Part shown: piece after piece, positions 1 to 31,458 of the stretch | Layout: each line of letters starts with the position of its first letter | Numbering within the stretch: position 1 is the stretch's first letter | The notes under the pieces: model-generated | Databases searched by the model: none | What the model saw: only the letters and a program-made list of their open reading frames with translations | Told to the model about the DNA's origin: nothing | NCBI GenBank assembly: GCA_033961575.1 | Contig: CM066738.1 | Coordinates: 99,969,478-100,033,477 of the forward strand | Length of the DNA: 64,000 nucleotides | Reading direction: 5' to 3' | Source of the DNA: Aselliscus stoliczkanus | Taxonomy: Eukaryota; Chordata; Mammalia; Chiroptera; Hipposideridae | Translations under genes and position numbers: made by a program

Positions 1-18308
<18,308 letters not shown>

Positions 18309-18620
18309 GTTGGTGCCGACGGGAAGCACTCTCGGGGCAGCGGCGGCCGGGGAGCCGGAGTCCTCCCGTCGCCACCCGCTCGGCCGCAGCGCGCCCCCAG
18401 CTGCACGCCCAGAGCCCTTATCCCGCTCGGGTCGCCCTCTGCGTCCCAGTGGCGCGCCCGCTCCTTCGCGGCGGGGCTCAAGCAGGGCCGCGGGGGCGGG
18501 GCCGAAGCAGGGGGCGGGGCCAGGCGAAGACACGCCTCTCGCCGGGAGCCCAGGCCCAGGGCAGCCCAGAGTGTAAGAAAGAGCCCCGGACTGCTGCGCT
18601 CTGGGCCTCCACCCTCCACC
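18309..18620 (-). promoter_or_regulatory. FECH: FECH promoter region, GC boxes and GATA-like site
   Basis: GC-rich sequence directly upstream of the FECH ATG. Two GGGGCGGGG Sp1-type boxes lie near 18492-18502 and 18511-18519, and a GATAAG on the minus strand at 18422-18417. No TATA box is evident. Housekeeping plus erythroid control (Sp1, GATA1) is known for human FECH; occupancy here is inference. Confidence 0.7.
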
Positions 18621-21315
18621 CACCACTAAAGCCGTGCTAGACCCTGGGTGGCCCTGGATGAATGCCCTGATTGCATGTGCCAACCTGACCAACGCAGAAA
18701 CAGCAGCCACAGCTCCGCAAAGGACGTGCTACACATTTCCATCCCTGGTGCTTGGCTGTTAGGATGCTTTGCTTCACTGCTCCAGTTTGCTTGCCTAATT
18801 ACAACGCAACTGTGCAGACTCTGTTTGGTTGTGCTTTGTTTTCAGAATAGCAAAAGACACTCATGATGTTATTCAGTTTCGTCGTAGTGTCTACACGTGG
18901 CAGAGTTTGGCAGGTGGGACAGAAAGCAAACATTACACTGCGAACGTGAGCGCATTAGGAAAAGCGAAGGCCAGTTTGGTGAATGCATTTCTCAAAGGGA
19001 ATGGTGAGGTTTGTTAGAATCAGGTCTGCGCACCTTCACCAGGTAAGCGCCTGGCCCCAATCCCACACAGGGAACAGGCACCTCCCTTCTTTCTAGCCAA
19101 TCCTACATTCCCACGTTTCCATCCGCCAACCCTGCCCAGATGGTCATTGCGTCATGGAGAACAAGACCACCCCGTGGAACAGAAAGGTCTCAGGCATCAT
19201 TCATTCATTGAACAGTTACTGAGCACCTACTGGGTGCACTGGGAAAACAGTAGTGAACAGAGTAGACAAGGGCCTTACATGGGGGTTAGGGGAGAGACAG
19301 AAAACAATCAGGATAGTTTGGGTGATAATGAGCATTAGAAAGAAGAAGGAGATGCTGGGGGAAGCTAATGTAATTTGAAATAGATGGGTCAGAGAACTCC
19401 TCATTGACATTTGGGCAATGGCCTGAAGAAAGTAAGGGGGCAAGCCATGTGGAACATTCCTGCAAGATGAAATCTAGATTGGGTTGAAAACCAGTTTTCT
19501 GTAGCTAAAACATGTGCTCTTGATTGAATTAGTTTATTGTTAATGTTAGCCCTCCTTAGGGTTATAAGCCCAATGTAAAATGTCATATTAAATGGGTTGC
19601 CCTTCATATACCTATATGATCTTCAAATCCAAGCAGGAGTTGTTCCCTGAGAAATGGACAGTGACACTTGCTCCACGTATCCAACTGCTTTCCTACACAT
19701 TTTGCTAACTTCCTCCTCTCCTAACGAAAATTGTATCAGTTTCATTTGCCCTTTAAAGAAGTGATCTTCATAGATTATGCACTTCTCTACCAAAAGCCTA
19801 CATCTATTTCTTTTCAATAAATTACACCGAAAGACTCTACATTTTGAAATACTGTGCTGGAAAGACCAGAACTAGAGCCAGAGAACTAGGAAAAAGTCAA
19901 GGGTGTCAGATGTCTATGCTACATGGGCTCTTCTCTGCCACCTCTGGGAGCTTAAGATAAGTCACCCCCCACCCCCCAGCCAGGTGCTGTGCCCCTCCTG
20001 CTAGGTGGAGATAACAGGGGTCTTCTGGCCCCTGCCAGACTAATGCTGATGATTAGTGACAAGGCATGAAGGTGCCAACCCTCACATCATCAACAGTTGG
20101 GAGGGGTTAAATTTGTATATGACCAGGAAGGAGAAAGGAGCTAGCAAAACATGCTTTATTAAATATATCAACATAACAATATTTTAAAAAATGAATTAGC
20201 ACCATTTCATACATTTCACTCGTAGCCTGTGTTTGGATTTTTACTGAGGTTTAAAAAACTCAGTCAACAGTCCTCATGTTTAAAACCTCCTGGTGTACAT
20301 AGAAGACTCAGAGGTTATAAATGGAAACAGAACTTCATTATTTTTCCCCAACAGAGAGTATCATGACAATTGTTATTTCTAATCCAAGGCTTATTTCTGA
20401 CAAACATCACATATAACAGCTTTCCATGAACAGTGTTCCTATGAAATGAAAGCAGTTAAAATGTGCTTGAGATCGGTCCTTTTCAAAACTGATTAGAAAA
20501 CAACCCATAACCCAGAAACTGTGAATTCTAAATATGGGTTTACTAAGAAAACCAGAAAGGCCATAGAAAGGCCAAGGAAATTTATAAAACTATATGAGAT
20601 TTATATACATATACAAATGCATTTTTATTTATATAAATGCATTTTTATATATATTTATATTATACGAACGCACTTTTCTGGCTCACATATACGTATGTAT
20701 AACAAAATTATATACTGCTTCCTTTAACAAACAGAAGACCAAAGGCACAGTCTCTGGGCCAACTCAGATAAGTGGCGCACCCCCACCCCCCCACAGGAGA
20801 GGGTTTGTCTGAGCCCGGGTGACTTAATTAGTGAAGAATGCCCTCTCCTGTCACAGACAGCACTCTGACTTCGGCCTGTGGTCCTAAATAAAATGAATTT
20901 GTTGGTTTCAGCTCAATGCTTCAGGGAAAGGAGGGTTGCCTAATTCATTATTTGCCATGATTGGCACCTCTGAGCTACACGAACTAAATTTAGATTACTC
21001 AATTCTGTCTCCTTAATCAGAAAAAATCAACAGGGCAAGTGGAGGTGGGGGTCAGTGCACGAGAAACAGTGGCTGTGTGAGGCAAGCAAATGATTACTCA
21101 GAGAAATCTGATCGATTGTCCCCACAATTGTTTCACAGCAAAGAGGCCACCAAACCTAGGCCAATGTGACTTGTATTTGATGTCCCTTCTTAACCCCACA
21201 GAGCTTTAAACTCACTCATGATGGGCTTATTGGTTCATCTGCATATATTAATATTAACTGAGATTCTACTATGAGCAAAGTAATGTGAAGGCTAAAAAAG
21301 TAAAAAGTAAATTGG
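18620..21315. other. FECH-NARS1 intergenic, left part
   Basis: No gene seen. An MIR- or L2-like stretch (CACCTACTGGGTGCACTGGG) lies near 19195-19300. 20130-20760 is AT-rich, apparently unique sequence with a minus-strand AATAAA near 20160 and TATA-rich runs. No conserved coding frame. Confidence 0.6.
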
Positions 21316-21317
21316 AA

Positions 21318-21749
21318 TGGGCCGGCCGAGTGGCGCATTGGTTAAGAGCTGGCTTGGCACACCAGTGGCCCCGGTTCGGATCCCACATATGAGGGCCAGT
21401 GACACTACCCTCTGCAGCTAACAACAGCTCTACTTGGAGCTGGGCTGCGAGCCCCGATGACAGTGGGCTGCCATAGGCTTCAGTGAGTGGCCCGCAGCAG
21501 CGTAAGCAGTTGGCAGCCAGCATGAGGTGCCAATAGCCGCGGTGAGCGACCATCCAGAGGCCGGCGACTGATCTGCCTCATCCAGGAAGAGCGCAATGAC
21601 GATACCAACATGGGCCAGTGAAGCAACGTCCTCTGCAACTAGACTGAAGAACAAAAGGACAGCAACTTGTCTGTTCCCCTTCCCCGATTCCTCAGCGCTG
21701 TTCCCCTCCCCCAATTCCACAATAAAATCTTAAATAAAATTAAAAAAAA
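21318..21749 (+). repeat. Long composite tRNA SINE (T+), intergenic
   Basis: Head GGCCGGCCGAGTGGCGCATT through the tail AATAAAATCTTAA. Target duplication AAAAGTAAATTGGA. Slightly shortened middle. Confidence 0.9.
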
Positions 21750-22130
21750 GTAAATTGGACTCCCAGTCAGCTCATTCACTTATGAAACAAATACAGTATG
21801 TATAGAGAGCTTCCCTGTGTCAAGTACGTGGTGGGCACTGGGCACACAGACATGAATTGGACAGTCTCTACTGTCATGGTACTTACATTCTAGAAAGCAA
21901 GGCAGACAATAATACAGCATAATGTCAGGTATGGCTAGGCACCACGAAGAACAAGAAAAGAGGCAAGGAATGCAGAGGCAGGAACTGCTACTTTTGGTGG
22001 TGGCCTTGGACATGGCCTCTGCAAAGGTGGCGTTTGAGCAGGGACCCGCAGGGAGGGAGAGAGGCTGTCTGCAGAAGGGCTTTGCAAGCAGAACAGTCAG
22101 GAGTAGAAAGTGCTGGAACACATTTGAGGC

Positions 22131-22567
22131 TTGTATTAGTTTCCTAGGGCTTCTGGAACAACTTACGGCAAACCAGGTGGCTTAAAACAACAGAAATTTA
22201 TCATCTTCCAGTTCTGAAGACTGGAGGTCCTAAATGAAGTGTCCAGAGGGCGTGCTCCCTCTGAAATCTGTAGGCAAGAATCCTCCCCTGCCTCTTCCTC
22301 TCTTCTCCTTGGCATTCCTTGGCTCGCAGCTGCATCATTTACCTCTGTCTTCACCGTCACATGGTCTTCTCCCTGTGTGTGTCTTCTCATGACCATCTTC
22401 CTCTCTTATAAGGACACCAGTCATAGTGGATTAAAGGCCCCTATTGACCTCATCTTAACTCGATTACATCTTCAACAGCCCTATTTCCAATAAGGGTACC
22501 TTTACAAGGACCACAGCTGAGGATTTCAACATATTTGGGGCGGGGGGACACACAATTCAAACCATAG
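22131..22567 (+). mobile_element. MaLR-type LTR (MST/MLT1 group)
   Basis: TGTATTAGTTTCCTAGGGCT at the start, then GTGGCTTAAAACAACAGAAA, CTCTTATAAGGACACCAGTC and a closing ACACAATTCAAACCATAGC are the standard MaLR LTR landmarks. Solo LTR; no internal region found. Confidence 0.85.
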
Positions 22568-22829
22568 CAAGGCTTTGGAGGAACAGCAAGGAGACCATGT
22601 GTCTCGAGCCGAGTGTGTGGGTACAGTGGGAAGAAACGTCAGCCGATGGATGCAAGGCTTTGTAGGTGATGAGAGAGTGTCTTCCTGGGTGCTGTCCCTC
22701 CAGCAGTGACCTGTGCTTACGTTTCAGGAGGCTCGCTTTGTCTGTGGTATGGAGAATGACCTGGAACTCCCATTCCAGTGTGAAGACGTGTGCCGCGTGA
22801 CCAAATGAGTTCATTCTCTCCTAGAGGGT

Positions 22830-23310
22830 GTGATTTTGTTTTCTTCTGAGTTCATATTGAGCAAAAATGTTTTTTTCCTGATGCTCCTGCTCCTTGGGCG
22901 GTGGAAGGGTCCTTACAGAGCCTCTCTGGGTGCCTCTGCTGAGATCCAGGGATGTCACCAGCTTTGGACGGGGTTTGTATTCATTTCTTGGCTCTGTGGT
23001 CCTGCTCCTTACATGTGTGTACATTCAAACCAGGGGAGTTGACTCTTCCCAGGAAGCTTTCATTCCCTCTCCTGAGCCTTGGACAGATAGCAGGCTTGCT
23101 TGTCCTCTAGGCTTCAGGGCATTTCCTAGATTTCTTTTCCAAGAAGGGCCAGCCCTCTGAAGTCCTGCTTCATGCAGACCCTTACTTCACCTTCCTGTGC
23201 AGGAGCCGGAGCCATGATGTGTTCCCTTTGTGAAAATTCATGGAATTGCACGTTTATGATGTATGCTTTTTCTGTATGAATGTTATATTTTAATAAAAGG
23301 TTCTTTTAAA
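22830..23310 (+). other. Sequence ending in an AATAAA, possible old L1 3' end
   Basis: Ends GTATGAATGTTATATTTTAA then TAAAAGG. The last 100 bases resemble an L1M-type 3' end. A processed transcript was considered, but no coding match was found. Confidence 0.35.
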
Positions 23311-23937
23311 GGCCCCCTCTGTACCTTTATCTGCGTTCAGTTCTCCCTCTAATCCCCCTTCCCTAACCTAACAGCTCTGGCTTTGAGACCCTCTCTACTC
23401 CCTCCCCTCCAGTTCTGTTGCTTAGAGATGCTTCTTTCCTACTTAGCAAAGATTTGGGGGTGGGAGGAATTATTATATTTATCCAGGAAATCCACCTGTT
23501 TAGGGTCAAGGAGCAAGAGGGGAGCATGATTCCCTGATAACGAGTGATGATTTCAGGCTGAGAGGATGAAGGAAGGCTTTTGCATCAAGGTGGTCTTAGA
23601 ACTTACAAGAAGGGTAGGCTTGAATACACTGAACATGGGCAGCACATGACAGAGGCAGAGGAGCACACGATACCCAAGAGCAGGCAAGGCATTCACTTGG
23701 CCACCGCACCGGATATGGGAAGGAGGCTGGGGAGAGAAGGCTGAGGGCCCAGTCTGAATGTGTGGATAACTTGGGCTTTGTAGGCTAATGGGAGTCACCG
23801 ACAGTCATGACAGAGAGAAGATAGCCTGTCCGGGGCTGTGCTCTGAGGGAAAATAATTGAGCAAGCGGTGTAAGCTATATACAGCATGCAAGAGAGGCGA
23901 GGTAGAGTGAGTCAGTAGGAGGCAGTGGTCACCGTTC

Positions 23938-24172
23938 ACAAGGTGTGGAGGGGTGTGGCCCTGAGAACAGATGTTGAGGGGTGTGGCCATGAAAACAGGT
24001 GTTGAGGGGTGTGGTCACGGGAAGAGGTGTTGAGGGGTGTGGCCATGGGAAGAGGTGTTGAGGGGTGTGGCCATGAGAACAGGTGTTGAGGGGAGTGGCC
24101 ATGAGAACAGGTGTTGAGGGGTGTGGCCATGAGAACAGGTGTTGAGGGGTGTGGCCATGGAAAGAGGTGGCC
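23938..24172. repeat. 28-bp minisatellite, about 8 copies
   Basis: Unit reads AGGTGTTGAGGGGTGTGGCC then ATGAGAAC, with variants carrying GGGAAG or GAAAAC. It lies between FECH and NARS1. Confidence 0.95.
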
Positions 24173-24179
24173 ATGGGAA

Positions 24180-26790
24180 GTAGCAGGTATCTAATGGCAC
24201 ACTGGAGACCACAGGGAGAGCCACTCAGGCAACTCCAATGTTTCCAGTTCTGGCGAGGCCAAAACAGAGAAACACATTGGTCAGCAGGGCAGCTGGTTTG
24301 AGACAGAGATCAGTGTGCTTTTTTATTGTTATTTTCATACTGTTTTCACTTGAATGTTTTATGTAGCAGGAAGGACAAACAGGTACAGTATCCCACAGCA
24401 AGTTTTGGTGGTCATCTATAAAGAAATAAGGATTGAAACTAACCATTCATTCATTCATTCGTTTTTTAATGAAACAATTTCCAGGGAATTCATCACTTCC
24501 CTTGCTCATTTGTCCTTCCTAAAATAACTAATAATTGTTTTTTTTTCCTTTTCACTTATGTCCACTCCCTTATTATCTTCAAATAGAGTCAAGACGTACA
24601 GACAGGGACTCTTAACACATGGTTGTAATTTCACTCCCTATCCCAAACCCCACTAAAAGGTCAACAGAGACTTTGTTGTAGGCGGTGGTATTTTGTTTGT
24701 TTTCAAGCACAAATCTAAACGGATGGGGAAAAAAGAAAAGGGAACCACAGCAACCTAATTTTGGAAGCCGGAAGGGAGATGGATAAATGGTTGATGATTT
24801 AGCAGACCCAAGAATACTGAATTCTAAGCCAAGAACCATCCAGATTTACATGACAGCATCCCTAATTGGTTCAGGATTGGAAGCACAAGGTACGTGTGGA
24901 AGTGAGGATGAAAGAAATGATAGAATGAGATGCATTCAAAGCCAATAGGAGGGTTGCTTGCTGGAGAGGCAACAGAGGGCCCTGGACTGAAGATGCCAGG
25001 GACTGACAGCAGAGAACCACTGCCAAGAATGGAGTTTGGGGAACTAGACCCAGCCCTCTTCTCTTTTTGCCCCCCACAGGAGATGGGAACAGTCTGGAAT
25101 CTGGCCAGGCCAAGAGGGAAGACCTAAGGATGTTGACTTCAGGGACTCCCTTCCTAAATGGCCAAGGCAGTTCAACTGACATGAGGAACCCATCTTCTAC
25201 CCACACACTTGGAGCACTTCCATCTCCGATTCAAAATTCTCAGCAGATAACCAAGCACCACCCCATGCTAAATCGGTAATAGGAGACCTAAATAAACAGA
25301 AGGAACCACCATGGAGGAAAATGAGATGATGCAGCCAGGAATGGTAGCAAGACACTGAGCAGGGCAAGTTAATACGTCACTCAGATTGCTACAGCATTAG
25401 CCTCTCACCTGTCTCCATGAGTTAAGCAGGTCTGCTACACAAGCACTGAAGATCAAGGGGGATTTCGGTGTGAGCATCGACTGCAAGTAGCTACACCAGG
25501 ATTGGGTTTCAGGGAGGAAAGAGTTGCAGAATAAAACCACAGTGAGGAGAGTGACACGAGAGCACAACTCAGAACCAGGGTGTCTGTGAGCTGGACACTT
25601 GGCAGGGACGTGGGATGAGGTGGTGACGCCTGAGTACAGCAGCGACGACACAGTGAAGGGAATGAAGGCCCAAAGGCACGAGGTTTGTGCTCACTGTGCA
25701 GTGTCCTGGGTTGATGTCCCCTTGACCTTGACTCACTTATTCTCACCTAATGCCACTGCTCTCCCTCAGTATTTAAAACTCAGAACTCATTTACACTATT
25801 AAAATTTAAGCTAATCAAGTCTAAGCTCTTCACCTAAATTCTGAGCTTGTGAATTGCCATACCTGAATCCAATTAAAGCTCATTCCCATTCTTACAAGTA
25901 TTATTGAAAGATACAGGTCAAATTTCCATCTGTCATGTCACTTCATTGCAAAATAGGATATAACGTGTGCAAAAATAACACAAAAGATAACAAAAAAATG
26001 TAACTAGGACCCACATGTAATTTTTTAAAATCCTTCTTTTTCATTACTGTGTAATTTTAGTAATTCCTACTCAATTTAGTAATATCTAGTTTCACATCAT
26101 GAAAATAAAGATTAAAAAAAGTGCAAAACGCACGAAGGAATGTGAGACACAGATGTTCAACTTTAAAAAAATTAAGCCAGCAGAGTTTTTGTGTCCATTT
26201 ATTGATTGCTGGGAATACAGCCTACTGAGTACACATGACATGCATTTTTGGGGAGAAGTTAACCAAATCTGAAATGAAGCCATTCAATAAGCTGCTGAGA
26301 GTTAATAAAGTAGCACAGATTCGCTCTGAGGACACAGTGGGGACAACTCAGTCACTTCCAGTTGTAAGATTCTTTTGGAGCTTATTTATTCTTAATTATT
26401 TAGGAAAGAGGGAAGATCAGTCTGCCTCTTTAGCTTCAATTAATGCTAGGAAGGATGCTGTTCATTTAAGTACTGACAAGGAATTTTACTCTTCAAATTG
26501 TTTAAGGCAACTCCATTTTTACAAATTCTTCCACATCAATTCGTATGCCTCAGAATTATAAGCAGCTACATAAATTTAGAAAAGATTAATAACCAATGCA
26601 GGAGATAATTCATTTAATTCCAGTATCTACTGTTGAATTATACTGTTCTAATACCAGATATTTACAACATGTTGTCAATTTTCCAAGATGTTTGTTTTAA
26701 CGCATTGATACAATATAATGATATAAATGAAAGAATTTCAGTTATAAAGGACAAAAAGATTAAGTAACTGGAATGTCTTAGACCATAATT
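24180..26790. other. FECH-NARS1 intergenic, right part
   Basis: No gene or complete young repeat recognised. Mixed unique sequence; open frames here are short and without known similarity. Part of 26100-26790 could be distal NARS1 3' sequence. Confidence 0.5.
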
Positions 26791-26806
26791 AAAAACGGTT
26801 TAATTA

Positions 26807-27148
26807 CAGCTCCACCTGGAGCTGGGCTGTGCGAGCCCCGGTGATGGTGTGGGCTGCAGCCCCTGCTGCAGTGGGCTGCCATAGGCTACAGTGAGTGGCC
26901 CGCAGCCAGCGTGAGCGGCTGGCAGCCAAGCATGAGCTGCCAATAGCCGCGGTGAGCGACATCCAGAGGCCAGCGACTGATCTGCCTCATCCGGGGAGAG
27001 CGCAATGACGATACCAACAGTGAAGCAACATCCTCCGCAACTAAACTGAAGAACAAAAAGACAGCAACTTGTCTGTTCCCCTTCCCCGATTCCCCAACGC
27101 TGTTCCCCTCCGCCAATTCCCCAATAAAATCTTTAAAAAAAAAAAAAA
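26807..27148 (+). repeat. 5'-truncated long SINE at NARS1 3' end
   Basis: Begins inside the middle region (CAGCTCCACCTGGAGCTGGG), lacking the tRNA head, and ends AATAAAATCTTT plus poly-A. A clean 16-bp duplication AAAAACGGTTTAATTA flanks it (26791-26806 and 27149-27164), so truncation happened during insertion. Confidence 0.92.
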
Positions 27149-27497
27149 AAAAAACGGTTTAATTATATATAGGGTATACATGGCACAAAGATTATAACCC
27201 ATGATTAAATAAAATGCTGAAATGTATTCATAACTGCAGGGTTTCATATTACATCTTTACCCCAAATTTTGTAATGGATATATTTTTCTTAAAAGGACAT
27301 CAATGTCACTTATGTTCAAGTGGTTTGGATTGGTTTCTGTGGTAGCAGGAAGAGAAAACAAAAGGAGAAAACAGAACCAGCTAGACCCCAGTGGAATAAA
27401 ATATGGGAAGATCTTGGCTTTTTGTTCTTTTTAAGGAGGAGGCAGTCTATTGTTTTTATGAACCGTACTCTTTCCTTCCATCTTCAGGAGGAGCCCG
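27149..27497 (-). other. NARS1: Likely NARS1 3' untranslated region
   Basis: Non-repetitive sequence runs from the NARS1 stop to a SINE insertion. An ATTAAA on the minus strand at 27163-27158 is the nearest plausible polyadenylation signal, about 335 nt after the stop. No canonical AATAAA was seen on the minus strand in this stretch. The true cleavage site may lie beyond the SINE. Confidence 0.4.
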
Positions 27498-27629
27498 CTA
27501 TGGCTTGCAGCGCTGGACAAAGCGAGGGTATAGGCATACGTCTCGGATGTGATACCGATTCAGAATCCAGGTTAGGAATCGTTCCAGGCCCAGGCCATAT
27601 CCTCCATGAGGACAAGTGCCATATTTTCT
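27498..27629 (-). CDS. NARS1: NARS1 exon 15 (coding part, with stop)
   Basis: 132 nt including TAG at 27500-27498. Encodes [20 protein letters not shown] and [20 protein letters not shown] then CKP. GLGLERF is class II motif 3. Human ends CTP; this copy ends CKP. Confidence 0.98.
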   Translation of the reverse strand, partial: RKYGTCPHGGYGLGLERFLTWILNRYHIRDVCLYPRFVQRCKP

Positions 27630-28018
27630 CTGTTTGAAAAAGAGAAGAAAGGAATAACGCTTAGTTTCTAATTTTGTCTAAAATAGTGAAAATGTTCTAC
27701 TGGAAACGAGTTAGCTTTTCATGGTTAAGAATTCAACCCTTAATCTATACACCTTTGTGGACCACGTGTGAAGAAATAATTTGGTATGAAAAATAAACCA
27801 GAGATTAAGCCCCACCTTGGAAAGAAGAGATTTCACATTTCTAAACTAAGTCAATGTGTGTTTAGCAGAGGAAAATGAAAGCTAGGACTAGATGTTGGTA
27901 GCATCTAATGAGAAATTTTTAAAAACTCAGTAGCAATGAGTAAGCCAGCCAACAGTTAAACAGTTTTTCCAATGAAGTTAATGTATTATTAGTCCACATA
28001 AAAACCACATAAAGTATT

Positions 28019-28065
<47 letters not shown>

Positions 28066-31000
28066 ATACTCACTCACATACCACATTATTATAACCACAA
28101 AACTGAATACAGCTTTTCAAATGCCAAGGTTCCAGCCTGAATTCTCTCCTCCTAAAAAATCTGAATTTATACAGAACTATTACAATGAAAATATTTTAAA
28201 GACTATTTAAAAAACTGTGTTCACCTGATCTGTGTACCAGTAATAGGGTGTGGGGTCAATTCCTTCCCTTTTATAACCCGCCAGCATTTCTTCGCCATCC
28301 CAGATACGCATTGAGCCTCCCACAATCTCGCCAACATTAGGCATCAACACATCGACCTTTAAAAACAAGCGAATAAAATGCAGTTACTGCCAGGCTATCA
28401 GACACGGCATTGCTCGAGAGGTGAAATGAAAATCACAATTAAGTTCCTATAGCTAAAGGAACTCTATGATCATGCAAAATTCAAATATTATTCAAATTCT
28501 ATAATTTAACAAGGCATGTTAAACCCAATCAGAGGGCAAAAAACCCACTTCTTAAAATACTGTCATTCTAGATTTATAATGAGATATTTGCCATGAGCTG
28601 TTATCTTCTTCCAGTCCCCACCCCCTTTAAAATCAAAATTCCTAATATGATTTGAATCATAAACTGACAGATTCAGTAAGGCGGGAATCCTCAGGACATC
28701 GCTGCATATAGAAGGACTTGATCTCCACAGGAAATCGACACAGCAAGATTGGCTCATTAATGGTGTCTGTCATCAGCCTCTCAGGAGCTTCTGGGATATC
28801 CTGAGGTTAAACAAGACTTCATTAACCTTTACGGCTCAAAATGCAACAAGACAGAAGCAGCTTTTTCCCCCAGTAGCTGCCCTTCATCTTCTTAATGCAA
28901 CGTGGAAGAGAACACACAGCCATCCATAACCCATATATACCGGTGTAAGGGACAACTTCTTTCAACACAAATAAACATAATATAACCCTCCCCCAAAACA
29001 AAACAAAACAAAAAACACCCGAGCCATTATCACTGACTAGATGCTGGTCAGTTCCTTTTTCCAGTGACCAGTTTTATCTAGCTCTGCAGCAAACATGGCC
29101 CACTTAGTTCCACGGGGCAGAAGGAGATCAGTGAATGTTCCAGAACATCATTGATCTACACATGTATGTCACTAATAACACCAACCTTTAAACTCTCCTG
29201 TTATCTGTGCTTCTTTCCTATGATAATAAATCTGTATGCCTTCAACGGTATAACAGTAAGAGACAGTCATAAGACACATAACCAATGTCAAATTTTAAGT
29301 GCAACCACACCTGGAATAGTTAGCCAAGAAATGTTCAGTGATGATGAACCAAGTTAATCTGTTACTCTCTTAAAATATCCTTCAGGAAACCACATATAAA
29401 TTCCAATTAAAACTGAAAACTGTTGTCCTAGGAAAACCTGAGTGAGAGAACTGGACGAGACTCATTGATTTGTTGAATGTAAGAACTGGAATGGAGCTGA
29501 ACAAACACCTGGCACAGCTGTTTCCAAGCTCTAGTCCCTCAAGCCCTGGGAAATGGGAAGTGAGTGGGGCTGCTCTGGCCTCAGCTTTTACCTGCTTTTC
29601 ATACTCGAGTTCTGCATAAAATTTCATTGGGGAGGAGGGGTCTCATTGCACATTTCAAAAAGTTTGAAGACTTGTTTATCTACTCGGGCATCCTCACATG
29701 TCTGGGTGTAAACGCTGACATGGATCAGGGGCTTCCTGGCCCAGACTCCGCTAGGCATTTAGCTCACTGAGTCCTCACGGCTTTGCAAACCAGACGTTAC
29801 CTCCAAGGCAGAGATAAGCAACCTGAGCAGGGTCACTGGCCTTCAGCAATACAGCAGTAAGGAGAGAGGTGGGAGCTAACCCCTGCTGGGAGGCCTTCTT
29901 ACTCCAAAGCTCGTGTTCTTTCTACTCAATCACACCACTTTGCTAAGTATTAACAGTTCTCATGTTTTCAGTATGAAATTTTATTATAAATAAATAAAAA
30001 TAAATAAAATAAAATAAAATTTTATTATACATCATTAACTGAATCCATGAAATGATACAAATTATATAGGCCTAGTGCATTGTCCTTCTGTATACTCCTC
30101 CTTAAAACAGAACAAAACTCTATTTAGCAGTAGTTACATTTCATATGTAAAGCAGTTCGATTGGCAAATACCATGTAAGAAATGGTTAAATGCACAGGGC
30201 TTAGGATAATGTTAGCAAGCCATACCCCTAGTTCATGGTAGGAGGGTGGTCCCAGGCCAGATATATGCTCAGTTTACCTGGGTCACCAGGCTACCTTCCC
30301 CACCAAGGCTTTCTCTGTTGGTTTTGCATTTTAACCAATGGCTATTTTCTTCTTTGAATCTCCTCCACATGCAGGCGTTTTAATTCACTATTGGGTGGGA
30401 GGAAACCTTTGTGAAAGAGCCAGATGCTTTCTCCAAACAAACAAAACAAACATATACACATACCAAGATTTTGCATGTAATTTTACAGTTCACACCTTTC
30501 TAAAGCATCCTGCCAGCCTAGAGAATTACGACAGAGCTTGTGATGAGTGATCACGGAAGAAGAGGAAAGAAGCAAAGGGTCAGACGTGAAGGATAAAAAG
30601 TTGCTACCTTTACTGAGCACTGCAGAAAGCCTAGTCCACAGCTAGTAACTCAATGCATGCTCAGCAGACGCCATCTCCCTCGCTGGTTAACTAAGCAGAA
30701 GCAGCAATCCACTTAAGCACCATGATACTTCTGAAACAATGATTAGAAAGGAATACATACCTCTCCAAATTCATAGAAAGTTCCATCTTCTTTCTTTATG
30801 TTGTGTTCTTTTAGCCACACAATAGCATCTGAATAGTCCATCCGTCTGAAAGGCCGTTTGGGGGGCTTAAAGCTCTACAGTTCAAAGAAAAAGATACAGT
30901 GTACATAAAAAAACATGGACACTAAAATTTCCATTTTAACAAAAAATATTTAGCTTCATTGTAAAATATTATTTCAGATGAAAAACAATGCAGACGTTCC

Positions 31001-31373
31001 TAAAAATGGAAAACATATGACATAACTTCCTCCTATATAAGTTAAAATACTATGAAATTATTGGCAATGAGTAGTATCAAATTTTAATCTTCAAAATACT
31101 AATCCAGAAATTGAAGATAGGTCAAAAGGTACAAACTCCCAGTTATAAAATAAATAAGTCCTGGGGATATAATGCAATTAATAATACTGTGTTGTAAATT
31201 TGAAAATTGCTAAGAAAGTACATCTTAAAAGGTCACAACATTAGGAGAAAAAAATTGTATAACTCTGTGGTGATGGATGTTAACTATGCTTATTGTGGTG
31301 ACCATTTCGCAAATATACATATATCAATCATTACGTTGTACACCGAAAGTAATATAATGATATGAATTATATC

Positions 31374-31458
<85 letters not shown>

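Noticed and set aside
22830..23310. Processed pseudogene or novel transcript with AATAAA
   Set aside because: No coding similarity and no poly-A with target duplication; the end looks like an old L1 3' end.
23938..24172. CRISPR-like regularly spaced repeats
   Set aside because: Units are contiguous with no unique spacers, in a mammalian genome; a minisatellite.
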